Source: Christensenella sp. UBA3944 (lineage in GTDB: Bacteria > Bacillota > Clostridia > Christensenellales > DTU072). From it: a stretch of DNA of 44,535 nt. The stretch spans positions 62,295-106,829 of the forward strand of contig DGDU01000029.1 in NCBI GenBank assembly GCA_002385605.1, in the 5' to 3' direction. Made by a program: the position numbers and the translations under genes. How positions within the stretch are numbered: the stretch's first letter is position 1; each line of letters starts with the position of its first letter. The notes under the pieces are model-generated. The model was given only the letters and a program-made list of their open reading frames with translations, did no database searches and had not been told where the DNA came from. Below, one piece after another: positions 8,032 to 16,664 of the stretch.

Positions 8032-8982
8032 TTAATCGTCCTTTTTTGCCAAGCTCAAACCGATAGCCTCGAGCTTACGGATAACCTCGTCGAGGGATTT
8101 GCGGCCGAGATTGCGAACTTTGAGCATATCTTCTTCTGTTCTCTTGATGAGGTCTTCAACCGTGACGATGTTTGCCCTCTTGAGGCAGTTGAGAGGCCTT
8201 ACCGAAAGATCGAGCTCTTCGATGCTCATGGACATTACTTTCGTTTGTTTGTCTTCGTCGCGGCTTACGAGGGTCTCGACATTCTCCATATTCTCGACAA
8301 GATTGATGAAGAGCTTGAGGTGGTCCTGCATTATCTTAGCGGCGAGAGCGATAACCTCTCTGGGGGTAGATGCCGCGTTGGTACGCACATTGATGTAAAG
8401 CTTGTCGTAGTCGATGGACTGCTCTACGCGGGTGCTCTCTACATTGTAGCTAACCGAAATTACGGGCGAGAACAGCGAGTCGATTGGTATATAGCCGATG
8501 GGCGCTTTGGGGTTCTTGTTGTCCTTAGCGCTTACATAGCCGCGGCCCGTGCCAACGGTGAGCTCCATATTGATGGAGGCGCCTTTGTCCATCGTGCAGA
8601 TGACAGCGTCGGGGTTGGTAATCTCAATATTGGAAGGCACATTGATGTCACCCGCGGTTACGACGCCTTCGCCGCTCTTTACCAAGGTAACTACGGTGGG
8701 CTCGAACTTCTCGGGATTGTGTACTCTTATAGCGACTTCCTTGAGGTTGAGGATTATATCGACCACATCTTCGCGGACGCCGGGTATCGTAGAGAACTCG
8801 TGGCTGACGCCTTCGATCTTTACGCCGATGATGGCCGCGCCGGGAAGGGCCGTGCAGAGTATCCTGCGGAGGCAGTTGCCTATCGTTATGCCGTAGCCTC
8901 TCTCGAGGGGCTCGACCACGAATGTCGCTTCGGACTTATTGGGCTCTTCCGTAGTGATTCTGGGTTTTAACATTTCCATCAT
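8032..8982 (-). CDS. rpoA: RNA polymerase alpha subunit
   Basis: 316 residues from the ATG at 8982, which has AGGAGG 10 nt upstream; a TTG nine nt further up would sit almost on the ribosome binding site. The N-terminal assembly domain (EPLERGYGITIGNCLRRIL near residues 25-45) and the C-terminal domain with two helix-hairpin-helix parts (LSVRPLNCLKRANIVTVEDL; LRKVRNLGRKSLDEV type) are intact. It scaffolds RNA polymerase and binds UP elements and activators. Standard place between rpsD and rplQ. Confidence 0.97.
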   Translation of the reverse strand: MMEMLKPRITTEEPNKSEATFVVEPLERGYGITIGNCLRRILCTALPGAAIIGVKIEGVSHEFSTIPGVREDVVDIILNLKEVAIRVHNPEKFEPTVVTLVKSGEGVVTAGDINVPSNIEITNPDAVICTMDKGASINMELTVGTGRGYVSAKDNKNPKAPIGYIPIDSLFSPVISVSYNVESTRVEQSIDYDKLYINVRTNAASTPREVIALAAKIMQDHLKLFINLVENMENVETLVSRDEDKQTKVMSMSIEELDLSVRPLNCLKRANIVTVEDLIKRTEEDMLKVRNLGRKSLDEVIRKLEAIGLSLAKKDD

Positions 8983-9005
8983 GTTTTGCAATCCTCCTTA
9001 CCAAA

Positions 9006-9629
9006 TTACTTGGAGTACAACTCTACTATCATGTGCTCGGCTATGGACAGGTCGACATCTGCGCGGGTCGGAAGAGCTACTACTTCCCCGCTGAGGGTGG
9101 CGGTATCAAACTTGAGCCACTTGGGAAGATTGGAAATTTTGGAATTTTTGAGTTCGGCGAAAAAGGGTTTGTCTTTGTGTCCTTCTTTTACGGCAATGGC
9201 GTCGCCCGCTTTTACGAGGTAGGAGGGGATATCCACTACCTTGCCGTTAACGGTGATGTGGCCGTGGTTGACAAGCTGCCTGGCCTGAGCCCTGGAGGTG
9301 CCGATGCCCATGCGGTATACTATGTTGTCGAGCCTGCGCTCTATGAGAACGAGCATGTTCTCGCCGGTTTCGCCGCGAAGCTTTTCGGCAAGTTCATAGT
9401 AGTGATGGAATTGCTTTTCCAAAAGCCCGTAGGCCCTCTTGGCTTTTTGCTTCTCGCGCAGCTGAATTCTGTAGCCCGAAGCCTTCTTGCGTGCTGTCCC
9501 GTGCTGTCCGGGAGCCTTGGGGCGCTTCTCGACGGCGCAGTTCTTGCTGAAGCACCTGTCGCCCTTTAGAAATAATTTTGTACCTTCGCGTCTGCAGAGT
9601 TTGCAAACGGGTCCTGTATATCTGGCCAT
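9006..9629 (-). CDS. rpsD: 30S ribosomal protein S4, zinc-binding form
   Basis: 207 residues. It is a primary 16S rRNA binder at the 5' domain. The N-terminus carries C9, C12, C26 and C31 (CKLC ... CFSKNC), the zinc-binding version of S4. The S4 RNA-binding domain ([21 protein letters not shown]) is clear near residues 95-115. AGGAGG precedes the ATG. In many bacteria S4 represses its own operon; a structured leader before rpsM (10479-10523) may serve that here. Confidence 0.97.
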   Translation of the reverse strand: MARYTGPVCKLCRREGTKLFLKGDRCFSKNCAVEKRPKAPGQHGTARKKASGYRIQLREKQKAKRAYGLLEKQFHHYYELAEKLRGETGENMLVLIERRLDNIVYRMGIGTSRAQARQLVNHGHITVNGKVVDIPSYLVKAGDAIAVKEGHKDKPFFAELKNSKISNLPKWLKFDTATLSGEVVALPTRADVDLSIAEHMIVELYSK

Positions 9630-9647
9630 TTGTCGTTTCCTCCTGTA

Positions 9648-10043
9648 TTACAACCTTCTGCGTTTGGGGGGACGGCAACCGTTGTGAGGTATGGGGGATA
9701 CATCCTGTATCTTGGTTACCTCGAGGTCTACTACCTGCAAAGCCCTTATGGCAGACTCTCTGCCTTGGCCGGGGCCTTTAACATAGACTTCGACTTTGCG
9801 CATTCCCATGTCCTTGGCGATCCTGGCGGCGTCTTCGGCTACCATCTGGGCGGCATAGGGAGTTGCCTTACGGCTGCCCTTGAGCCCGAGTTTACCGGCG
9901 GACGACCAGCTAACCACATTACCCTGCATATCGGTGAATGTCACTATTGTATTGTTGAAGGAGGCGTGAATATGCGCCTGTCCCTTCTCTACATGCTTGA
10001 TATCTTTTCTTCTCTTGATTGTAGTTTTTTTGGCTGCTGCCAT
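9648..10043 (-). CDS. rpsK: 30S ribosomal protein S11
   Basis: 131 residues, usual length. S11 binds the platform of the small subunit and contacts the Shine-Dalgarno helix. The conserved C-terminus [20 protein letters not shown] and the [15 protein letters not shown] stretch are present. The N-terminus is a Lys/Thr-rich [14 protein letters not shown]. Located between rpsM and rpsD with AGGAGG 10 nt upstream of the ATG. Confidence 0.97.
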   Translation of the reverse strand: MAAAKKTTIKRRKDIKHVEKGQAHIHASFNNTIVTFTDMQGNVVSWSSAGKLGLKGSRKATPYAAQMVAEDAARIAKDMGMRKVEVYVKGPGQGRESAIRALQVVDLEVTKIQDVSPIPHNGCRPPKRRRL

Positions 10044-10060
10044 TATTGCCTACCTCCTTG

Positions 10061-10435
10061 TTATTGGGCTTTCTTGACGCGGCCCACGGTGCGCTTCGGG
10101 CCTTTGCGGGTACGGGCGTTGCGCTTGGTGTCCTGTCCGCGAACGGGCAGCCCCTTACGATGCCTGACGCCGCGATAGCAGCCTATTTCCATCAGACGCT
10201 TAATGTTGAGCATTACATCTTTTCTGAGGTCGCCTTCGACATGAAGGTGCTCTTCGATGTAGTCACGGATTTTTACTATCTGGTCTTCGGTCAAATCCTT
10301 TACACGGATATTGGGATCGATTTCGCACTCGGCGAGTATCTTATTAGATGTCGCTCTGCCAATACCGTATATGTAGGTGAGCCCGATTTCAACTCTCTTT
10401 TCGCGGGGTAAGTCCACACCTGCTATACGAGCCAT
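10061..10435 (-). CDS. rpsM: 30S ribosomal protein S13
   Basis: 124 residues, usual length. S13 sits in the head of the 30S subunit and forms bridges to L5. Signatures: [25 protein letters not shown] at the start (read in parts), [18 protein letters not shown] near 95-112 and a basic C-terminal tail. GGAGG lies 7 nt before the ATG. First gene after the internal promoter at 10543-10571, so it heads the alpha operon (rpsM-rpsK-rpsD-rpoA-rplQ). Confidence 0.97.
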   Translation of the reverse strand: MARIAGVDLPREKRVEIGLTYIYGIGRATSNKILAECEIDPNIRVKDLTEDQIVKIRDYIEEHLHVEGDLRKDVMLNIKRLMEIGCYRGVRHRKGLPVRGQDTKRNARTRKGPKRTVGRVKKAQ

Positions 10436-10478
10436 TTAGAACCTCCAAATTTTGTTTATGTAAGTATCTATATAGACC

Positions 10479-10523
10479 CTTCGGGATTATCCGCCGGTGG
10501 AAAACGGATCAGCCGCCCCGAAG
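10479..10523 (-). promoter_or_regulatory. Structured leader hairpin before rpsM
   Basis: Nested inverted repeats in the leader: an outer 7-bp stem CTTCGGG / CCCGAAG (10517-10523 with 10479-10485) and an inner 5-bp stem ATCCG / CGGAT (10489-10493 with 10505-10509). It lies between the promoter and the rpsM ribosome binding site and is not followed by a T-run. A ribosomal-protein-binding leader (S4 would be the classical ligand) is a reasonable inference. Confidence 0.5.
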
Positions 10524-10542
10524 TTTTTTGCCTAACTGTAAA

Positions 10543-10571
10543 ATTATAACACAGAATACCTTTGCTTGCAA
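10543..10571 (-). promoter_or_regulatory. Internal promoter of the alpha operon
   Basis: TTGCAA (10566-10571) and TATAAT (10543-10548) on the minus strand with a 17-bp spacer, in the 187-bp gap between rpmJ and rpsM. The -35 box lies inside one arm of a perfect 12-bp inverted repeat (10561-10597). Confidence 0.75.
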
Positions 10572-10597
10572 ACAGAATGAACCTCTTTGCAAGCAAA
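10561..10597. repeat. Perfect 12-bp inverted repeat over the alpha-operon -35 box
   Basis: TTTGCTTGCAAA at 10561-10572 and its exact reverse complement TTTGCAAGCAAA at 10586-10597, separated by 13 nt. It follows rpmJ by 25 nt. No T-run follows on the minus strand. It could be an operator at the -35, a weak terminator or pause hairpin for readthrough from infA-rpmJ, or an RNA processing site. Confidence 0.7.
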
Positions 10598-10622
10598 AGC
10601 ATGTCGCGTTATTATGTTGTTT

Positions 10623-10739
10623 TTAGCCTTGAGTCTGCTTATGGTTGGGGTTTTTGCTGCAGATCACCATAACTTTGCCGTGCCTTTTGATGATCTTGCA
10701 CTTGTCGCACATAGGTTTGACAGACGGTCTGACTTTCAT
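10623..10739 (-). CDS. rpmJ: 50S ribosomal protein L36, zinc form
   Basis: 38 residues: begins [17 protein letters not shown] and ends HKQTQG. The zinc ribbon ligands C11, C14, C27 and H33 are present, so this is the zinc-dependent L36. AGGAGG stands 8 nt before the ATG and overlaps the infA stop codon (CTAGGAGG). Standard place between infA and rpsM. Confidence 0.95.
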   Translation of the reverse strand: MKVRPSVKPMCDKCKIIKRHGKVMVICSKNPNHKQTQG

Positions 10740-10751
10740 TCTTGTGTCCTC

Positions 10752-10973
10752 CTAGTTTTTGTTGCGGTAAATTATTCTGCCTTTGTTGAGGTCATAAGGG
10801 CTTATGGCTATCCTTACGCTGTCGCCTTCGCAAACCTTGACATAGTGCATACGCATCTTCCCGCTCAGATACGCGGTGATCACATGCCCGTTGGTTAGCC
10901 TGACCTTGAATGTCGTGCTGGGGAGCACTTCGATTACGGTACCTTCTACTTCGATGGTGTCTTCCTTAGACAT
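10752..10973 (-). CDS. infA: Translation initiation factor IF-1
   Basis: 73 residues, a single S1-like OB fold. Begins [22 protein letters not shown] and contains [19 protein letters not shown], the IF-1 signature. It binds the A site of the 30S subunit during initiation. Lies between the KOW protein gene and rpmJ, as in other clostridia. Confidence 0.97.
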   Translation of the reverse strand: MSKEDTIEVEGTVIEVLPSTTFKVRLTNGHVITAYLSGKMRMHYVKVCEGDSVRIAISPYDLNKGRIIYRNKN

Positions 10974-10990
10974 AACACTCTCCCAGATTT

Positions 10991-11257
10991 TTATGCGTTT
11001 AGACTTCGGAGCGAACTCCTGATCTCGGCGTCGAATATCTTTTTGCCTTCTTTGAGCTTTTCGGCGAGCTTGGGTATAGACGAACCGTCGGTCTTGACAT
11101 GCTTGATTTGCTTAAGCTTTGGTTTATCTATGCGGCGAAGCTCTCCGTCGGCTATCTTGATGAATTTGTCGTCCACGACTTCGACAACGATATAGAACCT
11201 GCCGCTGTCACGGCCGCGAATCGAATATACTATTGTGCCAACTTCTATGCTTTTCAT
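10991..11257 (-). CDS. KOW-domain RNA-binding protein
   Basis: 88 residues with an N-terminal KOW-type beta barrel ([21 protein letters not shown], read as two parts, residues 6-26) and a basic, helical C-terminus. Related to the archaeal/eukaryotic L14e group and found between map and infA in many Gram-positive bacteria. Exact function is not settled; ribosome-associated RNA binding is the usual proposal. It starts only 2 nt after the map stop codon and has no clear Shine-Dalgarno, so translation probably couples to map. Confidence 0.85.
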   Translation of the reverse strand: MKSIEVGTIVYSIRGRDSGRFYIVVEVVDDKFIKIADGELRRIDKPKLKQIKHVKTDGSSIPKLAEKLKEGKKIFDAEIRSSLRSLNA

Positions 11258-11259
11258 AG

Positions 11260-12003
11260 TTATATTGTCAGGATTTCGACCCCGTCCTCTTTTATGACGA
11301 CGGTATTCTCGTAATGGGCCGAGGGCTTGCCGTCCATCGTGACTACCGTCCAGCCGTCACTAAGCTGCCTTACATGGCGGGTGCCCATATTTATCATGGG
11401 CTCTACGGCGATTGTCATGTTCTTTGCCAGCCTTACGCCTCTGCCCGCTACGCCGTAATTTGGTACGCTTGGGTCTTCGTGCATCGAAGTGCCTATTCCG
11501 TGCCCTACCAGCTCTCTCACCACCGAAAAACCTTGTTTTTCTACATAGCTCTGGATGGCGTATCCGAGGTCGCCCAGCCTTGCCCCGTCTTTAAGGACGG
11601 ATATACCCGCGAAGAAACTTTCGCGGCAGACATCCATTAGCTTTTTCTTTTCTTCGGATATCTTTCCTATCGCGAAGGTTCTCGCGGCGTCGGCGTGAAA
11701 GCCGTTGAAGCAGGCGCCAGCGTCTACCTTAAGAAGCATGCCTTCTTCGAGTACCCTGTTGCCCGGTATGCCGTGCACTATCTCGGAATCTATCGAGGCG
11801 CATATCGTGCCGGGAAAACCGCCGTACCCCAGGAAGGATGGCGTCGCATTGCATTTCTTGATGAAGTCGTAGGCTATGGCGTCCAGCCTGCGGGTGGTTA
11901 CCCCTGGCTTGGCGTTTTCGGCCATAAGCTCGAGCAGGTCGCGCACTATGGCGCCCGCCCTGCGCATATAGCTAAGCTCGGCTTCGCTTTTAATCGATAT
12001 CAT
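11260..12003 (-). CDS. map: Methionine aminopeptidase, type I
   Basis: 247 residues from the ATG at 12003 (AAGGA six nt upstream); a TTG immediately upstream is a less likely start. It removes the initiator methionine from nascent proteins. All five metal ligands are recognisable in VDAG, HADAART, GHGIGTSMHEDP, AVEPMI and HYENTVVI. It overlaps the 3' end of adk by 14 nt. Confidence 0.96.
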   Translation of the reverse strand: MISIKSEAELSYMRRAGAIVRDLLELMAENAKPGVTTRRLDAIAYDFIKKCNATPSFLGYGGFPGTICASIDSEIVHGIPGNRVLEEGMLLKVDAGACFNGFHADAARTFAIGKISEEKKKLMDVCRESFFAGISVLKDGARLGDLGYAIQSYVEKQGFSVVRELVGHGIGTSMHEDPSVPNYGVAGRGVRLAKNMTIAVEPMINMGTRHVRQLSDGWTVVTMDGKPSAHYENTVVIKEDGVEILTI

Positions 12004-12613
12004 CAAGTATCCTTCTTACATCTTCGAATACTTCGGCTACCGTCCTGTCGCCGTTTAGCGTAATCAGAACGCCTTTAGCCTCGTAGAACTCCAATATGGG
12101 GTCTATTGTCTGCGCGTATATATCAAGGCGCTTCTTTATGGTTTCGGGCTTGTCGTCGTCGCGTATATACAGCGTGCCGCCGCACTTCTCGCAGGTTTCC
12201 TTGTCGTAGGTAGCGATGTGATACAGCGCGCCGCACTTGCAGCTTCTTCTGCCCGTAAGCCGCTTCATAACGATTTCGGGATCTGCCGTGAGGTTCAGGG
12301 CAACATCGATGCCGGTAATCTTGTCAAGTTCCACAGCCTGGTTGATCGTGCGGGGGAAGCCGTCCAGAAGGAAACCTCTCTTACAGTCGTCTTTAGATAG
12401 CCTTTCCGCCACAATCTTTACCACAACATCGTCGGGGACGAGCTGGCCCTTGTCCATAAAGGACTTGGCGTAAACCCCTATCTGGGTGCCTCTGGCGATG
12501 TTGTCGCGGAAGGCGTCGCCCGTCGAGATGTGAGGTATCTTATAATGTTCTACAATTTTGACGGCCTGGGAGCCTTTGCCGGCTCCCGGCGCGCCTAAAA
12601 GAACTATTTTCAT
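11990..12613 (-). CDS. adk: Adenylate kinase with zinc-binding LID
   Basis: 207 residues. It interconverts AMP, ATP and ADP. The P-loop GAPGAGKGSQA (residues 7-17), the AMP-binding STGDAFRDNI and GFPRTINQA motifs, and the LID DDKPETIKKRL are present. The LID carries four cysteines, but the first pair reads C-K-C (RRSCKCGALYH) instead of the usual C-x-x-C, while the second is C-E-K-C. The ATG overlaps the secY stop by one base (TAATG). Confidence 0.96.
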   Translation of the reverse strand: MKIVLLGAPGAGKGSQAVKIVEHYKIPHISTGDAFRDNIARGTQIGVYAKSFMDKGQLVPDDVVVKIVAERLSKDDCKRGFLLDGFPRTINQAVELDKITGIDVALNLTADPEIVMKRLTGRRSCKCGALYHIATYDKETCEKCGGTLYIRDDDKPETIKKRLDIYAQTIDPILEFYEAKGVLITLNGDRTVAEVFEDVRRILDDID

Positions 12614-13935
12614 TATTTGAGGAACCCTTTGTTGTTTCTTATAAGCAGTTGGGACTCTAATTGCTTCTGCAGTTCGAGAGCTACGGACACCGCTATGAGC
12701 AGGCCTGTTGCCGAGAAGGCGTTGCCGAAGCCCAAAGCCCTGAAGCCGGGTATCTGCTGAAGTATCAGCGTGGGTATGAGGGCTATGATGGCAAGGAATA
12801 AAGCTCCGAACAGAGTAAGCCTGTTGTTTATGCGGCGGAGGTGGTCGCTAGTCGACCTGCCCGGCCTGATACCGGGTATGAAGCCGCCGTTTTGCTGCAG
12901 CATGCGCGCCACATCATCGGGATTGAACTGTATCTGCGCGTAGAAGTACGCGAAGAATATGATGAGCAGGAAGGTGATAGGCGCGTAGAGGTTGCCGTTT
13001 GTACCGAACCATTCGGCCCAGAACATACCGAACTTGGAAGAGCCCGCCCCCGCGAACTCTATAATCATCTGCGGGAACATAATAAGGGAGCTGGCGAATA
13101 TGATGGGCATAACGCCGCTGGCGTTAACCTTAATCGGAATGTGCGTGCTCTGGCCGCCGTACATCTTATTGCCCTTGATTTGCTTTGCGTATTGCACGGT
13201 GATTTTGCGGTCTGCCATATCGACGAAGATGATGAAGCCGAACAGCAGCACTACAAGCACTATGAAGCCCATCAGATACCATATACCCGTGAAGTCGCCT
13301 GTCGCGACCTGGTCGGGAATGGTTATGAAAGCCGCCGTGTAAATCGAGGTGCCGAGCGACGATACAATACCCACGAATATTATGAGCGATGTGCCGTTGC
13401 CGATGCCGTACTCGGTGATTCTCTCGCCTATCCACATAACCAGGGAGGAGCCGCCGGTAAGTATGATGATAATGAATATCATTGTAAACACTTCGCTTAC
13501 GGTGCCTTCGCCGAATACGGGGATTATAAAGTCACGCCACGCGAATATAATGCCTATAGCTTGAATTATTGCCAGCAATACGGCAAGATATCTGGTGTAT
13601 TGGGTAATTTTCTTGCGGCCGTCCTCGCCCTCTTTGCTGAGCTTTTCGAGTTTGGGGATTATGAGGGTAAGGAGCTGCATTATAATGAAGGAGTTGATGA
13701 AAGGAACTATACCCAACGCAAACAAAGTACCGTTTTGGAAAGAATTCCCGGTGATCGTGGAAAGCATCTTGAGGAAGTCGGTGGAGGCTATATTGGAAAG
13801 CCCCATCGCGTTGATGTCCAGTCCGGGAATGGGCACAAAGCATCCTATCCTATATATAAGGATAAAGAGCAGTGTGAGAAGCATTTTCTTCCTTATCTCG
13901 GGAGTTTGAATAGCATTTTTGATAGTTTGTAACAT
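12613..13935 (-). CDS. secY: Protein translocase subunit SecY
   Basis: 440 residues from the ATG at 13935, with GAGG 7 nt upstream; it overlaps the rplO stop by one base (TGATG). The core channel of the Sec translocon, about ten membrane helices. Typical sequences include PGLDINAMGLSN in the first loop, the GIGNGTSLIIF segment and the cytoplasmic NGGFIPGIRPGRST loop. No unusual features. Confidence 0.97.
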   Translation of the reverse strand: MLQTIKNAIQTPEIRKKMLLTLLFILIYRIGCFVPIPGLDINAMGLSNIASTDFLKMLSTITGNSFQNGTLFALGIVPFINSFIIMQLLTLIIPKLEKLSKEGEDGRKKITQYTRYLAVLLAIIQAIGIIFAWRDFIIPVFGEGTVSEVFTMIFIIIILTGGSSLVMWIGERITEYGIGNGTSLIIFVGIVSSLGTSIYTAAFITIPDQVATGDFTGIWYLMGFIVLVVLLFGFIIFVDMADRKITVQYAKQIKGNKMYGGQSTHIPIKVNASGVMPIIFASSLIMFPQMIIEFAGAGSSKFGMFWAEWFGTNGNLYAPITFLLIIFFAYFYAQIQFNPDDVARMLQQNGGFIPGIRPGRSTSDHLRRINNRLTLFGALFLAIIALIPTLILQQIPGFRALGFGNAFSATGLLIAVSVALELQKQLESQLLIRNNKGFLK

Positions 13936-14378
13936 CAAATTACCTCTGCTTTGCCGCCTGCTTTCTCGATTTTTTCGACAGCCGACTGACTGAATTTGTT
14001 AGCTTTTACGGTGAGGCTCTTGGTGAGTTCGCCGTCGCCCAGTATCTTGAGGCCGTCGGGAGCGATGCTCCTTACATAGCCGTTCTCCAACAGGTATTCC
14101 GCCGAGATGACGGTGCCGTTGTCGAAATCTTCCAGTTCGCCGACATTGATAATTGTGAATTCCTTTTTAAAGGGGCTCTTGAAGCCTCTCTTGGGAATCT
14201 TACGGGTGATGGGCATCTGGCCGCCCTCGAAGCCGGGACGAACGCCGCCGCCGCTTCTGGCCCATTGTCCTTTATGGCCTTTGCCCGATGTTTTGCCGAG
14301 CCCCGAGCCAATGCCTCTGCCCAATCTCTTGGGAGCGGTAACGGCGCCTTCGGCGGGTGCTATCGTATGCAGTTTCAT
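13935..14378 (-). CDS. rplO: 50S ribosomal protein L15
   Basis: 147 residues from the ATG at 14378, which has AGGAGG at ideal spacing; an in-frame TTG at 14399 would add seven residues unlike the family. The N-terminus [13 protein letters not shown] and the Gly-rich [19 protein letters not shown] are canonical. Located between rpmD and secY, as is usual. Confidence 0.96.
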   Translation of the reverse strand: MKLHTIAPAEGAVTAPKRLGRGIGSGLGKTSGKGHKGQWARSGGGVRPGFEGGQMPITRKIPKRGFKSPFKKEFTIINVGELEDFDNGTVISAEYLLENGYVRSIAPDGLKILGDGELTKSLTVKANKFSQSAVEKIEKAGGKAEVI

Positions 14379-14388
14379 ATTGTACCTC

Positions 14389-14571
14389 CTATTCCGCAAC
14401 CTCTTCGACTTTTACGAGATGAGCGACTTTGTCTATCATCCCGCGGATCTCTGCGCGATCCTCTTTTACGACCGACTGATTACGCTTCCTGAGCCCGAGA
14501 GCGATAAGGTTCGCTTTCTGGTTGGGCAGGCGGTTGGCTGCGCTTTTAACAAGTGTAATCTTAATCTTCAT
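14389..14571 (-). CDS. rpmD: 50S ribosomal protein L30
   Basis: 60 residues, standard for the bacterial form. [30 protein letters not shown] (read in parts) matches the family and the C-terminus is acidic. GGAGGG lies about 10 nt upstream of the ATG, overlapping the end of rpsE. Confidence 0.95.
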   Translation of the reverse strand: MKIKITLVKSAANRLPNQKANLIALGLRKRNQSVVKEDRAEIRGMIDKVAHLVKVEEVAE

Positions 14572-14585
14572 TGCCTAAGCCCTCC

Positions 14586-15104
14586 TTAACCCAGAATTTC
14601 TTCTACGGTCTTGCCGCGGATTTGGGCAACCTGTTCGGCCGTGCGCAGGCTCTTGAGCCCGGCTATGGTAGCCTTTACGCAGTTGATGGGGTTGTTGCTG
14701 CCTATGGACTTCGTGCGGATATCGGCTATGCCGCTTACCTCGAGCACCGCGCGGACGGAGCCGCCTGCGATAACGCCGGTACCGGGTTGGGCGGGAAGCA
14801 TAACAACTTTGCCTCTGCCGAACACGCCGAGTGTGGGATGGGGGATGGTTGTGCCGTTGGTGGCTACCGTGAACATCGCCTTGGTGGCAGCCTTGGTAGC
14901 CTTCTCGATGGCTTCGGGAACTTCGGCGGCCTTGCCCATGCCGGCGCCTACCCTGCCCTTGCCGTCGCCCACGACTACGAGAGCCGAGAAGCGCATGTTC
15001 CTGCCGCCTTTAACGGTCTTGGCGACGCGGTTTACGGACACCGTCTTTTTGATGAGGTCGTCCTTTTGTTCTCTCGAAAACTTTTCTCTGTCATTCCTTG
15101 CCAT
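14586..15104 (-). CDS. rpsE: 30S ribosomal protein S5
   Basis: 172 residues from the ATG at 15104, with AGGAG 9 nt upstream; a GTG two codons earlier is too close to it. The N-terminal double-stranded RNA-binding-like domain ([24 protein letters not shown], in parts) and the C-terminal domain with [17 protein letters not shown] are clear. S5 contributes to decoding accuracy and the mRNA entry site. Confidence 0.97.
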   Translation of the reverse strand: MARNDREKFSREQKDDLIKKTVSVNRVAKTVKGGRNMRFSALVVVGDGKGRVGAGMGKAAEVPEAIEKATKAATKAMFTVATNGTTIPHPTLGVFGRGKVVMLPAQPGTGVIAGGSVRAVLEVSGIADIRTKSIGSNNPINCVKATIAGLKSLRTAEQVAQIRGKTVEEILG

Positions 15105-15116
15105 GATCACAATCTC

Positions 15117-15485
15117 CTAAAACTCTAGTCCGGCTTCGCGGGCGCCGTCGGCTATCGCCTGGACGCGGCCCGTATAGATGTACCCGCCGCGGTCGAATAC
15201 CACGGATTTGATACCCTTCTCGAGCGCTCTTTCGGCTACCGCCTTTCCGACGATCTTTGCGGCCTCGGTCTTGGTCTTGCCCTCGACCTTGGCGGCGATT
15301 TCCTTCTCGACGGTGCTGGCCGCGACTATGGTTACGCCGTTTACATCGTCTATAATCTGGGTGTAGATATGGTTGAGCGACCTGTACACATTAAGACGGG
15401 GCCTCTCGGGCGTGCCCGAAAGCTTGAATCTCATGCGCTCGTGCCTTTTTACTCTTATAGCGTTTTTATCTGGCTTACTAATCAT
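15117..15485 (-). CDS. rplR: 50S ribosomal protein L18
   Basis: 122 residues. Binds 5S rRNA with L5. Typical sequences: [23 protein letters not shown] near the N-terminus (in parts), IYTQIIDD, and the C-terminal [28 protein letters not shown] region. AGGAGG precedes the ATG. Confidence 0.96.
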   Translation of the reverse strand: MISKPDKNAIRVKRHERMRFKLSGTPERPRLNVYRSLNHIYTQIIDDVNGVTIVAASTVEKEIAAKVEGKTKTEAAKIVGKAVAERALEKGIKSVVFDRGGYIYTGRVQAIADGAREAGLEF

Positions 15486-15500
15486 GCTTTAGCCCCTCCT

Positions 15501-16046
15501 TTATTTCTTACCGGCGGCCTTGCCTTCCTTGCGGATAATGGTTTCATCCTTGTAGCGGATGCCGTATCCGTGGTAGGGCTCGGGCTTGCGTATCGCCTTT
15601 ATGGTAGCGGCGAACTGGCCGACCGCTTCTTTATCGATGCCTTTTACGACTATCTCGGTGGGGGACGCCGTTTCGACCTTGATGCCTTGGGGGGCCTCAA
15701 GCTCGACATTGTGGCTGTAGCCTACCGAAAGAACGAGCTTGTCGCCCTGCACGGCGGCCTTGTAGCCTACGCCGTTTATAACAAGGGACTTGGCGAAGCC
15801 CTTGGAAACGCCTTCGACCATGTTGGCTATAAGCATACGGTAGAGGCCGTGGGCTGCCTTGGTTTCTTTCTGCTCGTTGTCGCGGGTTACAACAACCTTG
15901 CCGTCTATAACCTGCGCCTTAACATCGGGGTTGGCTATCGTCCTCGAGAGAGCGCCCAGGGGGCCCTTAACCTCTACGAGATTGTCTTTGATATTTACCG
16001 TGACTCCTGCGGGTATCACTATGGGGGTTCTTCCTATACGTGACAT
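15501..16046 (-). CDS. rplF: 50S ribosomal protein L6
   Basis: 181 residues, with the family's two repeated domains. MSRIGRTPIVIPAGV at the start and the RKPEPYHGYGIRYKDETIIRKEGK signature at the end (in parts) are diagnostic. L6 lies near the GTPase centre. AGGAGG is 6 nt before the ATG. Confidence 0.97.
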   Translation of the reverse strand: MSRIGRTPIVIPAGVTVNIKDNLVEVKGPLGALSRTIANPDVKAQVIDGKVVVTRDNEQKETKAAHGLYRMLIANMVEGVSKGFAKSLVINGVGYKAAVQGDKLVLSVGYSHNVELEAPQGIKVETASPTEIVVKGIDKEAVGQFAATIKAIRKPEPYHGYGIRYKDETIIRKEGKAAGKK

Positions 16047-16056
16047 CGTTTGCCTC

Positions 16057-16458
16057 CTACCAAATGAACGCCAGCACTTCGCCGCCCACGCCCAAGCTTC
16101 TGGCCTTCTTATCGGTCATAACGCCTTTGGATGTGGAGATGATGGCTATTCCCAGCCCGTCGAGAACCTTGGGGAGGGCGTCGCTCTTTGCGTACACGCG
16201 AAGGCCGGGCTTAGATATTCTCTTAAGGCCCCTTATAGCCTTCTCTTTGTTGACATACTTGAGCTCTATGTGGATGGTGTCCTGAGCCTTGTTTTCGTTC
16301 TTTACAACAGTAGCGGATTTTATATAACCCTCTTCGGCGAGAATGTCGGCTATGGCTATCTTAACCTTGGATGCCGGTACATCAACCGATTCGAGTTTGG
16401 CCGTCAGCCCGTTGCGGATACGGGTAAGCATATCTGCGATTGGATCTGTGAATGTCAT
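16057..16458 (-). CDS. rpsH: 30S ribosomal protein S8
   Basis: 133 residues. [17 protein letters not shown] at the N-terminus and [18 protein letters not shown] near the C-terminus are canonical. S8 binds the central domain of 16S rRNA and, in Escherichia coli, also represses the spc operon; no such site was identified here. Confidence 0.97.
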   Translation of the reverse strand: MTFTDPIADMLTRIRNGLTAKLESVDVPASKVKIAIADILAEEGYIKSATVVKNENKAQDTIHIELKYVNKEKAIRGLKRISKPGLRVYAKSDALPKVLDGLGIAIISTSKGVMTDKKARSLGVGGEVLAFIW

Positions 16459-16467
16459 ATTAACCTC

Positions 16468-16653
16468 CTACCAGCTGGCCTTGCGAACACCGGGTATTTC
16501 GCCCTTGTACGCCAGGTTTCTGAAACATATTCTGCAAATTCCGTACTTGCGCAGAACCGCGTGCGGCCTTCCGCATATCGTGCAGCGGGTGTATTCCCTT
16601 GTGGAGAACTTCTGCTTTCTTTTCTGCTTATTGATTAAAGCTTTCTTTGCCAT
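16468..16653 (-). CDS. rpsN: 30S ribosomal protein S14, zinc type
   Basis: 61 residues, the short zinc-binding S14 of Gram-positive bacteria. Ligands are visible as CTIC and CRIC in the [21 protein letters not shown] segment, followed by [18 protein letters not shown]. Located between rplE and rpsH. Confidence 0.97.
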   Translation of the reverse strand: MAKKALINKQKRKQKFSTREYTRCTICGRPHAVLRKYGICRICFRNLAYKGEIPGVRKASW

Positions 16654-16664
16654 CGTTTAACCTC

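Noticed and set aside
8011..8970. A 319-codon open frame opposite rpoA, and similar long antisense frames over hom, rplE, rplX and rpsC
   Set aside because: Composition of these genes keeps the antisense frame open. None shows a family motif or plausible start.
12841..13932. A 363-codon open frame opposite secY
   Set aside because: It is a shadow of secY's codon pattern on the other strand; its translation has no recognisable domain and no ribosome binding site, whereas SecY is certain.
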